A stretch of DNA of 64,000 nucleotides from Kitagawia praeruptora. Taxonomy: Eukaryota; Streptophyta; Magnoliopsida; Apiales; Apiaceae. A model generated the notes under the pieces. The model made no database searches and was not told the DNA's origin. It was given only the letters and a program-made list of their open reading frames with translations. Position numbers and translations under genes: made by a program. The DNA lies in the NCBI GenBank assembly GCA_037693485.1, contig CM075353.1, forward strand, positions 65,194,001 through 65,258,000, in the 5' to 3' direction. Each line of letters opens with the position of its first letter. Positions within the stretch are counted from its first letter, which is position 1. This document shows, piece by piece, positions 46,292 through 58,500 of this stretch.

Positions 46292-46462
46292 CTGGGTAAA
46301 GTGAGATGATTATGTAAAGCACTTGTAGCCCTATCCTCTTTATCCTCTTCATTTTCAGTAACTGCTGGCAGGCCTTGTTTGAACCAGGTATAAAGCCCTC
46401 CTTCTAGGTTGTAGACATTAGCATAACAATTAAGGACTACCAAGTAAGCGGCTATAAGTGAC
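46292..46462 (-). pseudogene. Captured rhodanese-domain exon
   Basis: 171-bp minus-strand exon with a good acceptor (TTCCTGCAG) and donor (CCAG/GTATGT). It reads SLIAAYLVVLN, then ANVYNLEGGLYTWFKQGLPA. This is the C-terminal part of a plant rhodanese (sulfurtransferase) domain: after the CxxGxRS loop come a helix, then the xxxYNLEGGxxxWxxxGLP strand-helix. The active-site cysteine would lie in an upstream exon, not identified here. It resembles chloroplast-type STR proteins, but the member is uncertain. Confidence 0.7.
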
Positions 46463-47464
46463 CTGCAGGAAGTAATAAGGATTATAACATTGGCAAGTAC
46501 TGGAAGGTCTTCTTAATTCTATATATGCATGTTTGTGTCTTAATTCTATAAGTGAAATTAAATAATATCATTAGGGGCTGGAGGGATCTGGATATTTACC
46601 CAACGCTACACATGCATGAACTACATGGTGTACATATTGCCTCTGGCCAGTCTCTTGGCTCTCTTCTTTCCACAAGGATGCGTTTCAGAAGAACCAATTG
46701 AGTATGTAGTCCTGCCCTTGAGCCTGCTATAGCCAGAGAGAACGAGAAATGCTGGTGGCTTAGTGCACATAACTATAAACACACACACATGCACAAAACA
46801 TTTTATACACTCATAACCCCATATATGACAATTAAAAAGCAGTACATTTACAGAAATTTCAGAGAGAGTGTGTGTGTAGTGAACATGGCACTGTCAACAC
46901 TGGTGCAAATTGACACTGGTGCTCTTGTAATAGAAACAAGGATCCACATGTACCATGGCTTCATCTCCGCAAACATATACCACCAAAGTTAGCAATACCA
47001 TTTTCTAATTCCAATTTTAGTCTTTTTGAATTATCTACTTCCATTTTATTTTAGGTAAAAAAACTAGACAATACCATTCACCGTTAATCATTTCATGCGA
47101 TAATTGTTTTTAAGAAATGTGCACAGTAATGTACTTTAACCATCTATATATATATAGTGTTTGGCAAGTAGCATTCAGCATAACATTGACATATAATTTT
47201 TATTATAATGTATGTGCACTTTGCTACTTATATGTCAGAGCAACTAGTAGCCAGCGCAGTTTTTAGCATTCCTACTTTTGTGAAACACAAAGATGCCTTG
47301 ATTTTGTAAAGGCTCACAGCCTGACACTCAAGCTTTTGTCCCATCAGTACTCCGCAGTCGACATGATATCTAAAGTAAGTACATACATAAATGGTCTTCA
47401 AATATAAGGTAAGACAATAAAACTAATACCTCAAGCAAGAATCTAATATCTAGCAAGCATGTAC

Positions 47465-47653
47465 CTCAAACATAAGGTTGTATTTTCCATCCCTGTTCCT
47501 CATTCTAAGATATGACTGGCATGGTTCAGGATTCTCACCAGGTGGTAAAAGATATATATCATAAGTTTCCTCAGTACGTTCATTGTAATCTTTAGACAGA
47601 ACTTCTTTGATTTTATCTTCAGTCACTGCCATGAACAAGCCAGAATAACCAAT
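47465..47653 (-). pseudogene. Captured TTM (CYTH-domain) exon
   Basis: An exactly 63-codon exon bounded by CAG acceptor (47654-47656) and GAG/GTACAT donor (47461-47464). It reads IGYSGLFMAVTEDKIKEVLS, then TYDIYLLPPGE, PCQSYLRMRNRDGKYNLMFE. This matches the start of the CYTH (triphosphate tunnel metalloenzyme) domain of plant TTM1/TTM2, proteins that also carry a uridine-kinase-like domain; the RMRNRDGKYNLMFE strand is characteristic. The reading frame is intact. The intron just upstream has a 23-bp tandem duplication (cttgatgtaagagaactgca). No other TTM exon was recognised. Confidence 0.75.
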
Positions 47654-47656
47654 CTG

Positions 47657-48920
47657 CTTGATGTAAGAGAACTGCAGTGCTTGATGTAAGAGAACTGCAG
47701 ATTCTTTACTTGATTCATAAGAGTTCCACCACGATACAAGCTTGCACAGAGTAGAAGCATCATCATTATAACAAAATCAAGCTCTTAAGATTAATTAATC
47801 TACAATTTTCTCTACAAGGAAAAATCACGAATAAAGAAATTTGGTCTGGTAAGTTATATACCTTGACCTTGCACCAAATATGACAGCCAAACTGCAAGGA
47901 TTTAAATCCAATCACGCACAACAGTTTAAATCAGTTATATGACAAATAAGCATAGACAACTTCTAGATATACATGCTTCAAAACACTATACCAGTCAACT
48001 ATAGGGTCTGAAATATAAGATATGTTCATTCTCGTGACTTTAAGTCTAGAAATCATTGTAGCATGTTGAACAGTAAACACCCTTATTCTCGAGTAACATG
48101 AATTTTTAGAACCGTGCCACACTACAGTAACTGTGGCCAATCTTCTTTGCTGATTGCTTATCATCCCAAAACACAGTAAACAAAAAATCCCAAAAACTAA
48201 AAAACTCAATACACAAAAAATCTCCCTTAAACTAACATTAACAAATCCAATAACAACACCACCCAATTAAACAACCAAAAAACACAAAACAAGAAACGTA
48301 CACAACCTGTTCGACAAAATGCCTCACCTAAAAAAACATAAAAAATGAATTACCTTATTACCAAAAGCATATTGATGAATCTCCAAGAACCAATCAAGAT
48401 CCAAATCCAAATTTATGAAAATAAAAGTTAATTCAAAAATAAAAATTGAAAATATGTAGTTTGAAAAATACTTACCAATTGCATAAAACTGAGCTAATTC
48501 GAGCTAAATATTTTGAGAAAATAGCTAGGGTTCATCTTAATTGAATATCGATTTCAATCTAGGACTTCGATTGAATATCAATTTTCAATCCTTGTTGTGT
48601 GTATAAGTGAGTGTGTGTTTTGAAAGAGATAGTGAGAAAGAGAGAGAGGCGAGGGAGAGAGAGTCGGGAAAAGATTTTGATAGTGAGAAAGAGAGAGGCG
48701 AGGGAGAGAGATGCAGAGAAAACGGGGAGTAGAAAGGGGGCTTTGCTAGGGTTCTTGAAAAAAGGGGAGAAGTCGGGGTCGAAGAGCTGAGATTGAGTTG
48801 TATGTGATTTGAGTTGGTCGGTGGGATATTTTATTTGGATAAGGGGGAAAATTTGGGAGATAGAAATTTTAAGAGGCAAAAATTTGGTTAAGGGAGGGAG
48901 ACCGGGTTAATTTTTTTAGA
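47657..48920 (-). other. CACTA 2 interior, possible captured 5' region
   Basis: Near 48600-48900 GAGA/CTCTCT-rich sequence (agagagaggcgagggagaga) resembles a plant 5' UTR in minus orientation. No translatable domain identified. Confidence 0.35.
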
Positions 48921-49073
48921 GGTACATTTAACATCGGTTGGACAAGCAACCGATGTCCCAAACACTAAACAACATCGGTTATTATAAAACTGATGTAAAA
49001 CACACTTTTAACATCGGTTAGAAACGCAACCGATGTTAAATGGGTGATGTCTTTTAACAGTTTTCTTGTAGTG

Positions 49074-49979
49074 GTCTGTCTGCGGATGGTAAGCGGTACT
49101 CATGTTCAACTTGGTCCCTACACACTCCTCGAAACTTCTCCAAAACCTAGAGTTAAATCTGGGGTCTCTATCGGATACAATGGTCACTGGGACTCTGTGT
49201 CGCACTACAATCTCCTTTATGTAGATGTCTACAAGCCTATCGATAGTGTATTTTTCATTGATTGGGAGAAAGTGAGTAGACTTGGTCAGTCTATCGATGA
49301 TCACCCATATCGCGTCGTGATTGGTCTTAGTCTTAGGTAGTCCTACCATAAAATCCATGGCTATATGCTCCCATTTCCACTCTAGAATTTCTAAGGGTTG
49401 TAGTAAGACGCTGGGCCTTTGGTGTTCCGCTTTCACTCATTGACAGGTCAAACATCTATTCACCCATTCCGTTACGTCTTTCTTCATATTGGGCCACCAA
49501 TAGTACTCCTTTAAGTCTCTATACATTTTGGTGCTGCCGGGGTGTACCGAATATCTAGCGTTATGGCCTTTGTATAAGATTTCGTCCTTCAGTTCCTGAA
49601 CATTCGGGACCCATATCCTTGCTGCATATCTCATGATCCCATTCTTATCTCTCTCGCACTTGATTTCTTCTCCGGTCAGGATTTCCTCCTCCGAATTAGC
49701 TTCCTCTTCCATCTTTTGCACCTGACACCGCCTAATCTTTTCTAACAACGGCAATTGGATTTGGATTTCCATTAACATTTCTTGGCTCTCGTCTGGTCTC
49801 CTGATCTCTATCTCTAGTTTCTCGAATTTTCTTGCCAATTCCTCCATTGAGGTCAACATCTTGAGCTTCTCTTTCCTACTAAGGGCGTCGGCCACCACGT
49901 TGGCCTTCCCCGGATGATAATGGATCTCACAATCGTAATCCTTTATTAGCTCTAGCCACCTCCTCTGTCTCATGTTCAA
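49074..49979 (-). pseudogene. Tekay-like integrase, N-terminal and core part
   Basis: Reads QRRWLELIKDYDCEIHYHPG and KANVVADALSRK (RNase H/integrase linker), then the HHCC-type zinc region (VHPGSTKMYRDLKEYYWWPN, CLTCQ), a stop at 49437-49439 where relatives have Arg, then WEHIAMDFMVGLPK and VTIVSDRDPRFNSRFW with the first two catalytic aspartates. The CACTA 2 insertion follows HPQTD. Confidence 0.9.
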
Positions 49980-50477
49980 TTATTTCTGAGTGAAGATATA
50001 CTTGAGGCTCTTATGGTCGGTGTAAATTTCGCATTTCTCTCCGTACAAGTAGTGCCTCCATATTTTTAGCGCGAAAACGATCGCAGCTAGTTCTAAGTCA
50101 TGGGTAGGGTATCTCACTTCGTACTCCTTCAATTGTCTAGACGCATACGCGATCACCTTGCCATGTTGCATGAGCACACAGCCTAATCCTTTGTGAGATG
50201 CATCACTATAAATCATGAAGTCTCCCTTTTCATCTGGCAACGCCAGCACAGGGGCGGTCACTAATCGTTTCTTCAGCTCTTGGAAGCTTTCCTCATATTT
50301 CTCCATCCATACAAACTTCTCAGTCTTCCTGGTGAGTCGGGTAAGCGGGGCTGCTAGCTTAGCAAAGTCTTTCACGAATCTCCTATAGTAGCCTGCCAAT
50401 CCAAAGAAGCTTCTTACTTCCGTCGGGGTGGTCGATCTTTCCCAATTTGATATGGCCTCTATCTTGGCAGGATCAAC
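49980..50477 (-). pseudogene. Tekay-like RT end and RNase H
   Basis: [20 protein letters not shown] and [20 protein letters not shown] (RT connection), then RNase H with [35 protein letters not shown] and [13 protein letters not shown]: the catalytic Asp, Glu and Asp are all present. It ends in TAA where related elements read QKELNMRQ. Confidence 0.9.
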
Positions 50478-51569
50478 TTACACTCCCTCGTTGCTTACCA
50501 CGTGGCCTAAGAATTGAACCTCTTTTAGCCAAAATTCACAATTAGAGAATTTGGCATACAGTTTCTCGGCTCTCAGAATCCCTAAGACTATCCTTAAGTG
50601 TTCTGCGTGTTCTTCCTCAGTCCTTGAATAAATCAGAATATCGTCGATAAACACTATGACGCATTTGTCTAGGTTTTGCTTAAACTCTATTGCAAACTCG
50701 ATCTCTCTATCGGGTGGCAATCTTGGTAGTTCCTCGGGAAACACATCCTCGAATTCTCTAACGACGAGGATATCTTGCAATTCATGGGCTTTCCGTTCTG
50801 TGTCTACTACGTAGGCCAGGAAGGCTTCGTTCCCCTTACGTACCAGCTTCCTAGCTTGTGCGACGGTGAGGAATTTTCGAGTTTGTCGCTGTCCCTTAAA
50901 CACTACTCTTTTCTTTCCTGGCGCTATCATCTTGGCTTTCTTGCCCTTGTAGTCAATCTGGGCATTATTACTGGACATCCAGTCCATACCTAAGATAACG
51001 TCAAACCCCCCTAACACAAAAGGTAATAGGTTTGCTTGAAAATGACAACCTTCTATTTCTAGATCGTATTCGGGGTAGAATTGACTCATAGGAATCACTT
51101 CACGATTAGCTATTTCTATCATTAGCTGCTCTTTCAGAGCCTTTGCCATAAGATTTAATTTGCGTGCGAATTCTTGCGATATAAAAGATCGGGTAGCTCC
51201 AGAATCGAATAAGACATTTGCATTTACTGAGTTAAGGTTCAGGGTACCTGCGATAACGTTTGATTTTCTGACAGCATCCTGCACGGTCATGTTGAAGGTC
51301 CTGGCAGTAGGGGGTCGATTGGAAGCTGCTCCACTCACTCTTGACCCAGACTGGTTCAACTTAGGGCAATCCTTCTTCACGTGTCCCGGGTTCCCACACT
51401 GATAACACTTTAGGGCTTGGGTTTGCGGAGGGCACTCATTGGCGTAGTGCCCCGTGCGCCCACACTTAAAGCATGTCACTATGGATCGACACGTCCCCGC
51501 ATGCTTCCTTCCACATGTCCTACAGTCAGGTAGGGGAACGCACTGCTGGGTGAAGGTGATTGCTCTAGA
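50478..51569 (-). pseudogene. Tekay-like zinc knuckles, protease, deleted RT
   Basis: Two CCHC knuckles, [14 protein letters not shown] and [14 protein letters not shown], then the aspartic protease ([17 protein letters not shown], then VILGMDWMS). The RT starts normally ([20 protein letters not shown]) but jumps from AIEF to [20 protein letters not shown]. About 150 residues of RT fingers and palm are missing; the FIDD catalytic motif remains. It ends with TAA at 50478-50480 (NEGV, stop, VDPAK). Confidence 0.9.
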
Positions 51570-52362
51570 CTATCCTCCCTTCTGACTAACACTCTCACTT
51601 ATAGTCCTTTTTGTGGCTGGACCAAGGGTCGGCTGGGACACGGTTGCTCGATTGAACTTGTTAAAGCGGCGTCCGCTACTAGATCCTCCCTCTAGACTCA
51701 CCGCCTTCCTTTTCTTGTCCGCTTTCACCCTCAGGCTCATCTCACTCCCGGCCTCCACTATCGAGGCCTTCTGTACCAAGGTAGCGTAATCTGTTATTTC
51801 CAACATAGCAACACGGTTCTGAATCCATGGTTTCAGCCCTAGCTGAAACCTTTTCGCTCTATCCTCCTCCGTATCCACAAGTCTAGGCACAAATCTAGAT
51901 AGTTTTGTGAACTTGGCCTCATACTCGGCCACTGTCATGTTCTCCTATTTCAGCTCCAGAAACTTCAGCTCCATCTGAGTCTCCATATACTTGGGAAAAT
52001 ACTTATCCAGGAACAATCTACATAATCTCTCCCAAGTCTTGAAATTCTGGGGGTTTCAGGGATTTAAAGGCTCGAAAGGCATTAGCGTTGGTGGTATTGA
52101 GGTTTTTTGGTCGTGGGGGTGGTTGCTGTAAGTTTTGCCTGAGCAGATTCATAAATTGCTCCATAGGGTTCTCATCTCTGCCTTCCTCAATTTGAGTGGC
52201 TTCGTCCTCTCCCTCCTCCTGATCTGGGTTATCCTGTTCATTAAAGTCTTGCCCTTCCTCCTCATGGGCTTGACTTTGGCGCTCTTCCTCTCTACGCTGA
52301 TCATTGCCATGAGTGACAGATTCCGCATTGCGATCTACTGTGTTTCTTCGTCTGGGCGGCAT
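51570..52362 (-). pseudogene. Tekay-like gag, internally deleted
   Basis: Starts MPPRRRNTVDRN (ATG 52360-52362), with an acidic Glu-rich segment. At LKPPEFQD about 100 residues of the capsid region are missing and the frame changes. The other frame then reads TWERLCRLFLDKYFPKYMET and QMELKFLELK, TAG (51945-51947), ENMTVAEYEAKFTKLSRFVP and RFQLGLKPWI. Typical capsid C-terminal half of Del/Tekay gag. Confidence 0.85.
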
Positions 52363-52416
52363 CTTTCTGAAAACATATACATTTATATATATACAATTGT
52401 TAGGGTTACCTTGCAT

Positions 52417-52545
52417 AAGTAAGTGTTACCAAAAGGGTAGTTCATTCCGGATATATAATTACTTTTTTGTTGTAAATAGTTAATATATAAAGCAGTGTGC
52501 GTAATGAACTTTAACAGAACTTAGTACCAAAAGGGCAAACAGCCA
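52417..52545. other. Leader between the fold-back insert and gag
   Basis: Short AT-rich leader of the Tekay-like element with a small (TA) run at 52386-52393 nearby. Confidence 0.4.
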
Positions 52546-52557
52546 TATATATATATA

Positions 52558-54262
52558 GGGGCTCCTTCTACAGCCACAGTTGGATATTTTTTAATATCCA
52601 ACCAACCAATCTATAACCATCCACCAAATAAATGGACTGCTGGGATGAAAAGTGATGAAAAATATTATGCTCTATTATATAGCGGATTACGCTATATTAA
52701 TGTAGCGTAAGTTTATATTTTTTATTCCTTTTTTGCCCTGAAGTATTCCGCTCTATTATATAGAGTACTCCTCTCTATAATATAGCGTAAGTCCTTACCC
52801 ATATAATATTCAGCAAAATGGCAATGATTAATAAGTAAGTAATTATTAACAAGGCAATGATTAATAATTAAGTAATTATTAAAAAGTGAATGGCAACAAT
52901 GATTATGAAATTTGACAATTTTTAGAAAACCAGTTTTTTAATATTCAAAGTGTTCGGAAAATTTTCATAATTTTTCGAGCATTTTTTATTTCAAACTATT
53001 TAACGCTTAAACGTTTGAAAATTTAAATGCTGGACCAAACTTCAATTAAATTTGATCAAATTTTGAGGGAACCAGTTTTTTAATATTTCAAGGTACTTGT
53101 AAAAATTTCATAATTTTTTGAACATTTTTTATTTTCAACATATTTCGACAAAATCTGTTTTTGGCTTAAAATTTAGTGGTATGTAGAATGTAGTACATGT
53201 ACATGACATCCCCGCTATATTATAGAGCGGTAGTACGTGTAAAAATCCGTAGCTTTCGAGATTGATTTTGCTCATTTGAACACCTCTGAATTAAAGATAA
53301 TTTCATAAGTTTCGCGCGTAATGTAAGATCGTCTAAATCCAACTTATAAAATTCTAGATATTCCCCAAAGAGTGTAGAGAAAAATAATATAAAAAGACCC
53401 CGCTATATAATATAGCGGGTACCGCTATATCATATAGCGGGATGAAGATTTTGGCCAAAATCAAGTTTGGCTACTAAACTAGTACTACGTACATAACACC
53501 AAATTTAAGCAAAAATGAAAAAACAGATTTGATCGAAATATATTAAAAATAAAAAATGCTCGAAAAGTTATGAAATTTTTCCATGCACTTTGAAATATTA
53601 AAAAACTAGTTTCTTCAAAATTTGGTTAAAGTTTATTGAATTTTGGTCAACCGTTTAATTTTTCAAACGTTTGAGCATAAAATAGTTTAAAATAAAAAAT
53701 ATTCAAAAAATTTTGAAATTTTTCCGAGATCTTTGAAATATTAAAAAAATAGTTAACTCAAAATTTGGTCAATTTCAATTGAAGTTTGGTCAACCGTTTA
53801 ATTTTTTTAATTAATAGAGCGGAAGCTTAATTTTTTTAATTAACAAGATCTTGAAATTTGATTGTAGATTTTATCAAGATTTATATTCGAGTATGTTTAT
53901 AAATTAGATCTTAAGATTTATCAAGAAAACATAAGCTACAAATTATTGTATATGCGGGTATAAACCAACAAAACTCACAAAATGATATTTCAAAACAACA
54001 AGGATTGTTTGAGACAAGGATTGTTTGAGCCAAAATGGGTGTAATGCTCGATTACAAGCTATAATACAGCGTAAGTAATAAAGGGTAAAATGGGAATTAC
54101 AAACAAATAGACATACGCTATATTATATAGCGGTATACGCTATATAATAGAGAGTAAGCCGGCCAAAAATAATTTATCCTAACCGTTGATTATTGATTTT
54201 AATGGTGAAAGATGGGTTGGTTGAATATACATATATATCCAACTGTGGTTGGTGACCAGTTT

Positions 54263-54264
<2 letters not shown>
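52558..54264. mobile_element. Fold-back element G between (TA)n runs
   Basis: It sits in the leader of the Tekay-like element. Inverted ends share CCACAGTTGGATAT and CAACCAACC, and (TA) runs abut at 52545-52557 and 54265-54304. The halves are inverted copies (for example accagttttttaatatttca against tgaaatattaaaaaactagt). Contains repeated CGCTATAT..ATATAGCG palindromes. The ends resemble those of element B. Confidence 0.75.
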
Positions 54265-54308
<44 letters not shown>

Positions 54309-54607
54309 GGTTACCCTGAAAAATCACAGGTCACATAATACATCATCTGAGTACATAAGGCCTACCAAAAGATACAACACATGCTTTCTCAGTCGGACTA
54401 GCTGCTACCTGCTACTACTATACCAAAAGTACAACTAACATCTATAGTCCTCACTGGAAAGCTAACAGTCATAATACATCATCTGGATACATCAATCCTA
54501 CCAAAAGATACATAACAAGCCTTTTCAATCGGACTAGTTACTACTATCCCCAAAAGTACATCTATCGTCTACGGTCCGAACTGGAAAGCTAACAGTCATA
54601 CATATCA

Positions 54608-55345
54608 TCAATAACGGTAGGAGCGGGTCTCGTCCCTGAGCCTCCTCATGGCTGACGATAGAATCCGCTCTGCCACTCTCCCCCTAATACTCCCGTCCGA
54701 GCGGAATGATGCCCTGAGCCTATAAAGGGCCCTCCGCTCGACCCGGAATATCATCCAGCACAACTCTCTGGCCATAGAATCTGATCTCTCCCGACGAGTG
54801 TGGTGACGGTGCCTCCTCTCCTCTCTCAACTGAAACTTCAGCTCCTCCGCCCGAGCCTAAGAAGATACCAACCTAGCGGTGAGTCGGGCAACCTCCCAAT
54901 CATACTCCGCAACTAAAACAACAGGAACTGGGGGTGGAGGTGGGGACTGCGGCTCACTCTGTGGAGCTATCTCAGTGTCAGCATCATAAGCAATCAGCTC
55001 CTCCGACTCATCTGCGGGGAGTGGGCTCAGTGGTGGGGAGACAGGTGGTGATGGCTCCCTGCGGGGAGGCCTAGGGGAGTACATGGGGATATCTGTCCAG
55101 GCTACTGAGTCATCCTTTGGGTCCTCTCCTGCGGTGGGGTCAGTTGGGGCATCGTCCCTAGGGTCCTCCTCCGGATCCTCATCATGGTCACTCTCCTGCT
55201 CATCCATAGGCATGGGGTCAACTGGGTCAGCCTCTGCTGGGTCATCCTCAGCTGGGTCCTCGATAGGGTCTGCTACTGGGTCTACCACTGGATCAGCGAC
55301 TGGGTCCATAGCGGGCTCCTCTACTGGGGCGATGACTGGGTCCAT
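54608..55345 (-). pseudogene. Acidic Pro-rich extra ORF 5' of gag
   Basis: Located between the primer site and gag of the Tekay-like element. It begins MDPVIAPVEEPAMDPVADPV with many D-P-V/A/E repeats, then a DE-rich stretch, a Pro-rich stretch (SPRPPRREPSPPVSPPLS) and, after TAG at 54857-54859, an Arg-rich tail (REERRHRHHTRRERSD). 245 codons with one stop. No known domain recognised. The ORF could be a gag-like accessory or encode a low-complexity protein. Confidence 0.5.
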
Positions 55346-55522
55346 AGCGGGCTCCTCAGGGATCTACACAGGAAAGGGAAAAATGTTACTACCTCAAAAG
55401 TTTCAATAGGTAATGATCTTAATGACTTAGGTTCGGTAGGGCTATGTCGACTAGCCCGTCCATATACTTGGTAAAGGTTTGCATCCTTAACCTTCCTTTC
55501 GTCTCTGAGACTACAACCTAGG

Positions 55523-55534
55523 GCTCTTATACCA
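55523..55534 (-). other. Primer-binding site
   Basis: On the minus strand TGGTATAAGAGC, one base different from the Met-tRNA-type TGGTATCAGAGC, lies four bases after the 5' LTR end (55539). Confidence 0.85.
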
Positions 55535-55538
55535 TTTC

Positions 55539-58500
55539 TGTAACACCCCTTGATCGGGGGTCAACGATCCAGGTTGTTACGCCAATCCTGATTCCAATTT
55601 TATCAATTACCATTCCCGATTGTTAACCATTTTATTAATTATTAATATTCTACGTTGGCAATGACCCCTAAGTCTAAACATCCGTCACAGGTTATAAGCT
55701 CAAAGCGAAAGCAAGACATTACTTAAAGTACTAGGTACAGACCAAAGTTAAAAGTTATTGATAAACCAAATGTTTCATCTTAGAAAGGGTTGATAATCCA
55801 TCAAAAACTACTACCTGAGGTGATTGTGGGAACATGATAGTTTTCTGGGTTTCAAAAGTTTACACAAGTCATGCTTGCACAAAAACCTAACCAGCCTAAG
55901 TTGGCAACCTATCCTACTAAGTCTTCTCACCAGAGGCAGGGGCATCCTGGGTCCGAACAACCTACGGAACAACTGCGCGTTAACTTTCCCACGCGCTTCC
56001 TGGCGGTCTGGTGTGTCCTTGCCATGGCTACCTGTTGTTGTTTGTGATATATATATAAAAAACAAGCGTGAGCATAAAGCTCAAAAAAAATAATAGTAGT
56101 ACTGTAAAAATTCTTTTTGTTTGAAAACGGAAAGAGTGTCATATAACCTTGCCTTTCAAACATAGAAATATTTACTCGTCTAGAAACTGAGTATTACAAT
56201 ATCAACCTGCTTTCAAAAGCAGTTTACTTTCCCTGAGTTATTTTTTTTTAAAACAGTTGGCTCAGAATTTCAAAACGCTTCATGATGAGTACAACACTGA
56301 CTACACTATCGGTACTGGGGCACCTGGGCTCTCAGTACAGTGTAGTAGCACAATTCCAATTGGAAAGATGGGACTATACCGGATAACCGCTATACAAGGT
56401 GATCAGCCTCATACTGTAAAACTAACAACACTTCGCTACTAGTAGATGGGTGACGTACCTACTACAGAGGCCGTGGCCCGACCATCTATGGGTCTTAAGC
56501 TGGCTAACCGCCAAGGTAAATATCGTGATGGCTGCAGCCACCTTCGTCGATATATGCATAACCGGGTGGACTTGTACCCAGCAGGTACCAAGTCCCTCCC
56601 ACCCTAACAACATCCAGTCCCGGAGCCATTAAACTAACTTTGATACCTTTTTTTTTAAAATCGACACTTCTTAAAGAAAACATGGAAGTATGTTCATCTC
56701 ACAAGTTGACCTCTGTCAACTGATTTTCTCTACTCAGGGAATTCTTTTTAAATCAACTTGGGAGTTATTCGGAGTTTTCTTAAGGAATTCTAAAAACCTG
56801 ACTCTTCTTGATAAGGTAGAGTCACTACTTTAGTTGTAGCGAAGGGAGAAAATATTTTTAAGTACTCCCAAAACCTTGGGTTCTCAAGTTTTGATAAGTT
56901 CGCGAGCCGGTGGGGTGGTAACTACGAAGTATAGGTACTTATAAAAATACTTGAGAACCCCTGATATTTTTCTAAAGGTCAGAAAATATTTAAAATAATT
57001 TTTAAAGGCAATAATTTTTTTTAAATAGGCCAACTCGGTTTTAAATAATTTTTAACATTTTTTTTAAATATTTTTAAATGATAAATAAATAATAAATAAT
57101 TGATTAATCATTAATTAGATAATTAAATAAATTAACTTTCAATGAATATTTAAAATAATATTCATTTATAATAAATAAATATTCCTAAAAATATTTATTT
57201 AAGAATAAAATAATCTGATATTCATAGATTTTAAAATCATCGGAATATAAGCGTTTCTCGAAAATATACGCCTCCGGGATTACCGGGTTTTGAAAAATAC
57301 TCCAACTACCGATTTATAACAAAAGTACTTACGCTCTACCCGAGCCTTAAACATCACCATATACATACGCATATGTCATTGGGGTGTATATATTTGCATA
57401 AGAAATTTTACAAGTACTTTCAGAAATCAAGCATGCATGTATAAGTTTTTTTCACAAGATAGTTATATAAGACAGTGCATGCATTTATATCACAACAACA
57501 ATAGTTTTAAAACATACTTAAAGTTTGGGTATAGAAAACTTGCCTGACTGAATCTGTGGGGGAAGTAGGCACGTGCTAGGGTGACGATCTATAATCAATC
57601 AAGGAAATAGTAGGGTTAGTTTCGTATTCGAACCGTTTAACCTAGGCTTATTTATAAAATCGAAAAATTAAGCTTTTCATGAAATTCCTTTTCTCAGGCC
57701 TTAGGTCCAACTACCAATTTTTCATGTCTTATGATCTTTTACAAGGCCCTTAACCAAAGCCCAAAAGAAGACCTTCCCCTACTGTGAATTATACTTGTAC
57801 AGTTTCGACTCTTTCATTTCTATAAAATCGAACAATTTGAATTTTGTCTTAATTCTTTTTGGACAATCTTCCTCACTTCAAGATATAACTGTGTAAAAAT
57901 TTTCATAATTTTATTCGTTTTTCAAGTGGTGCGAATGTCACTGAAAAGTCAGTAGTTCTACACGATTAGTTCGTTTAAACCGGTTTCACTAAAACGAGCA
58001 TAACTCTTAAACCGTAAATCCGTTTTATGCGATTCAAATTCTCAAATGCTCTACAAGACCAGATCTACATGTTTCTAATAAGTTTGATCCAAAAATATAA
58101 ATTTAATATTTCGTGAGTTTCTGCACAAATACATCTAGCGTAAATCCGACATTATAATGGCTATAACTCGATTATTTCCAATTTTTGTATACTCCAAACA
58201 CACAACCAAAGCAACCATACAACTCTAATATCATAATATCATCATCACACGTCTCAAATTTCAGTGGTATCTTTGTTTTACCAATAACCAAGATTTTTCA
58301 CAAAAACAAAACCTTTTCAACCACTAAAATCACTAAACCACTTCATACATAACATCCTTTATAAAATCTCTTAAACTCAAAGATATCAAAGCTTGGTTGA
58401 GATGTTATTACCTTCTTGAAGCTTTAAGGGTCTTGACAAAGCTTAGTACACCACAATATAGCCTTGGTTCACCTTTATAAACCTTAATCTTAAAGATTCA

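Larger units (their letters stand above)
44759..49073. mobile_element. CACTA element 2, carries host gene exons
   Basis: Termini CACTACTAAAAAAACTG and, inverted, CACTACAAGAAAACTGTT, with 3-bp TSD gtc (44756-44758, 49074-49076). It splits the integrase between the catalytic Asp and Glu; removing it restores HPQTDGQSER. The sub-terminal regions carry ACATCGGTT..AACCGATGT repeats. The interior contains minus-strand exons of a rhodanese gene and a TTM gene. No transposase. Confidence 0.92.

Noticed and set aside
46640..46745. Another captured exon in CACTA 2 (two frames look coding on the minus strand)
   Set aside because: Two competing frames and no recognisable family; not enough to annotate.
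55083..55474. Ser/Gly-rich frames on the plus strand opposite the acidic ORF
   Set aside because: They are shadows of the D-P repeat on the opposite strand.
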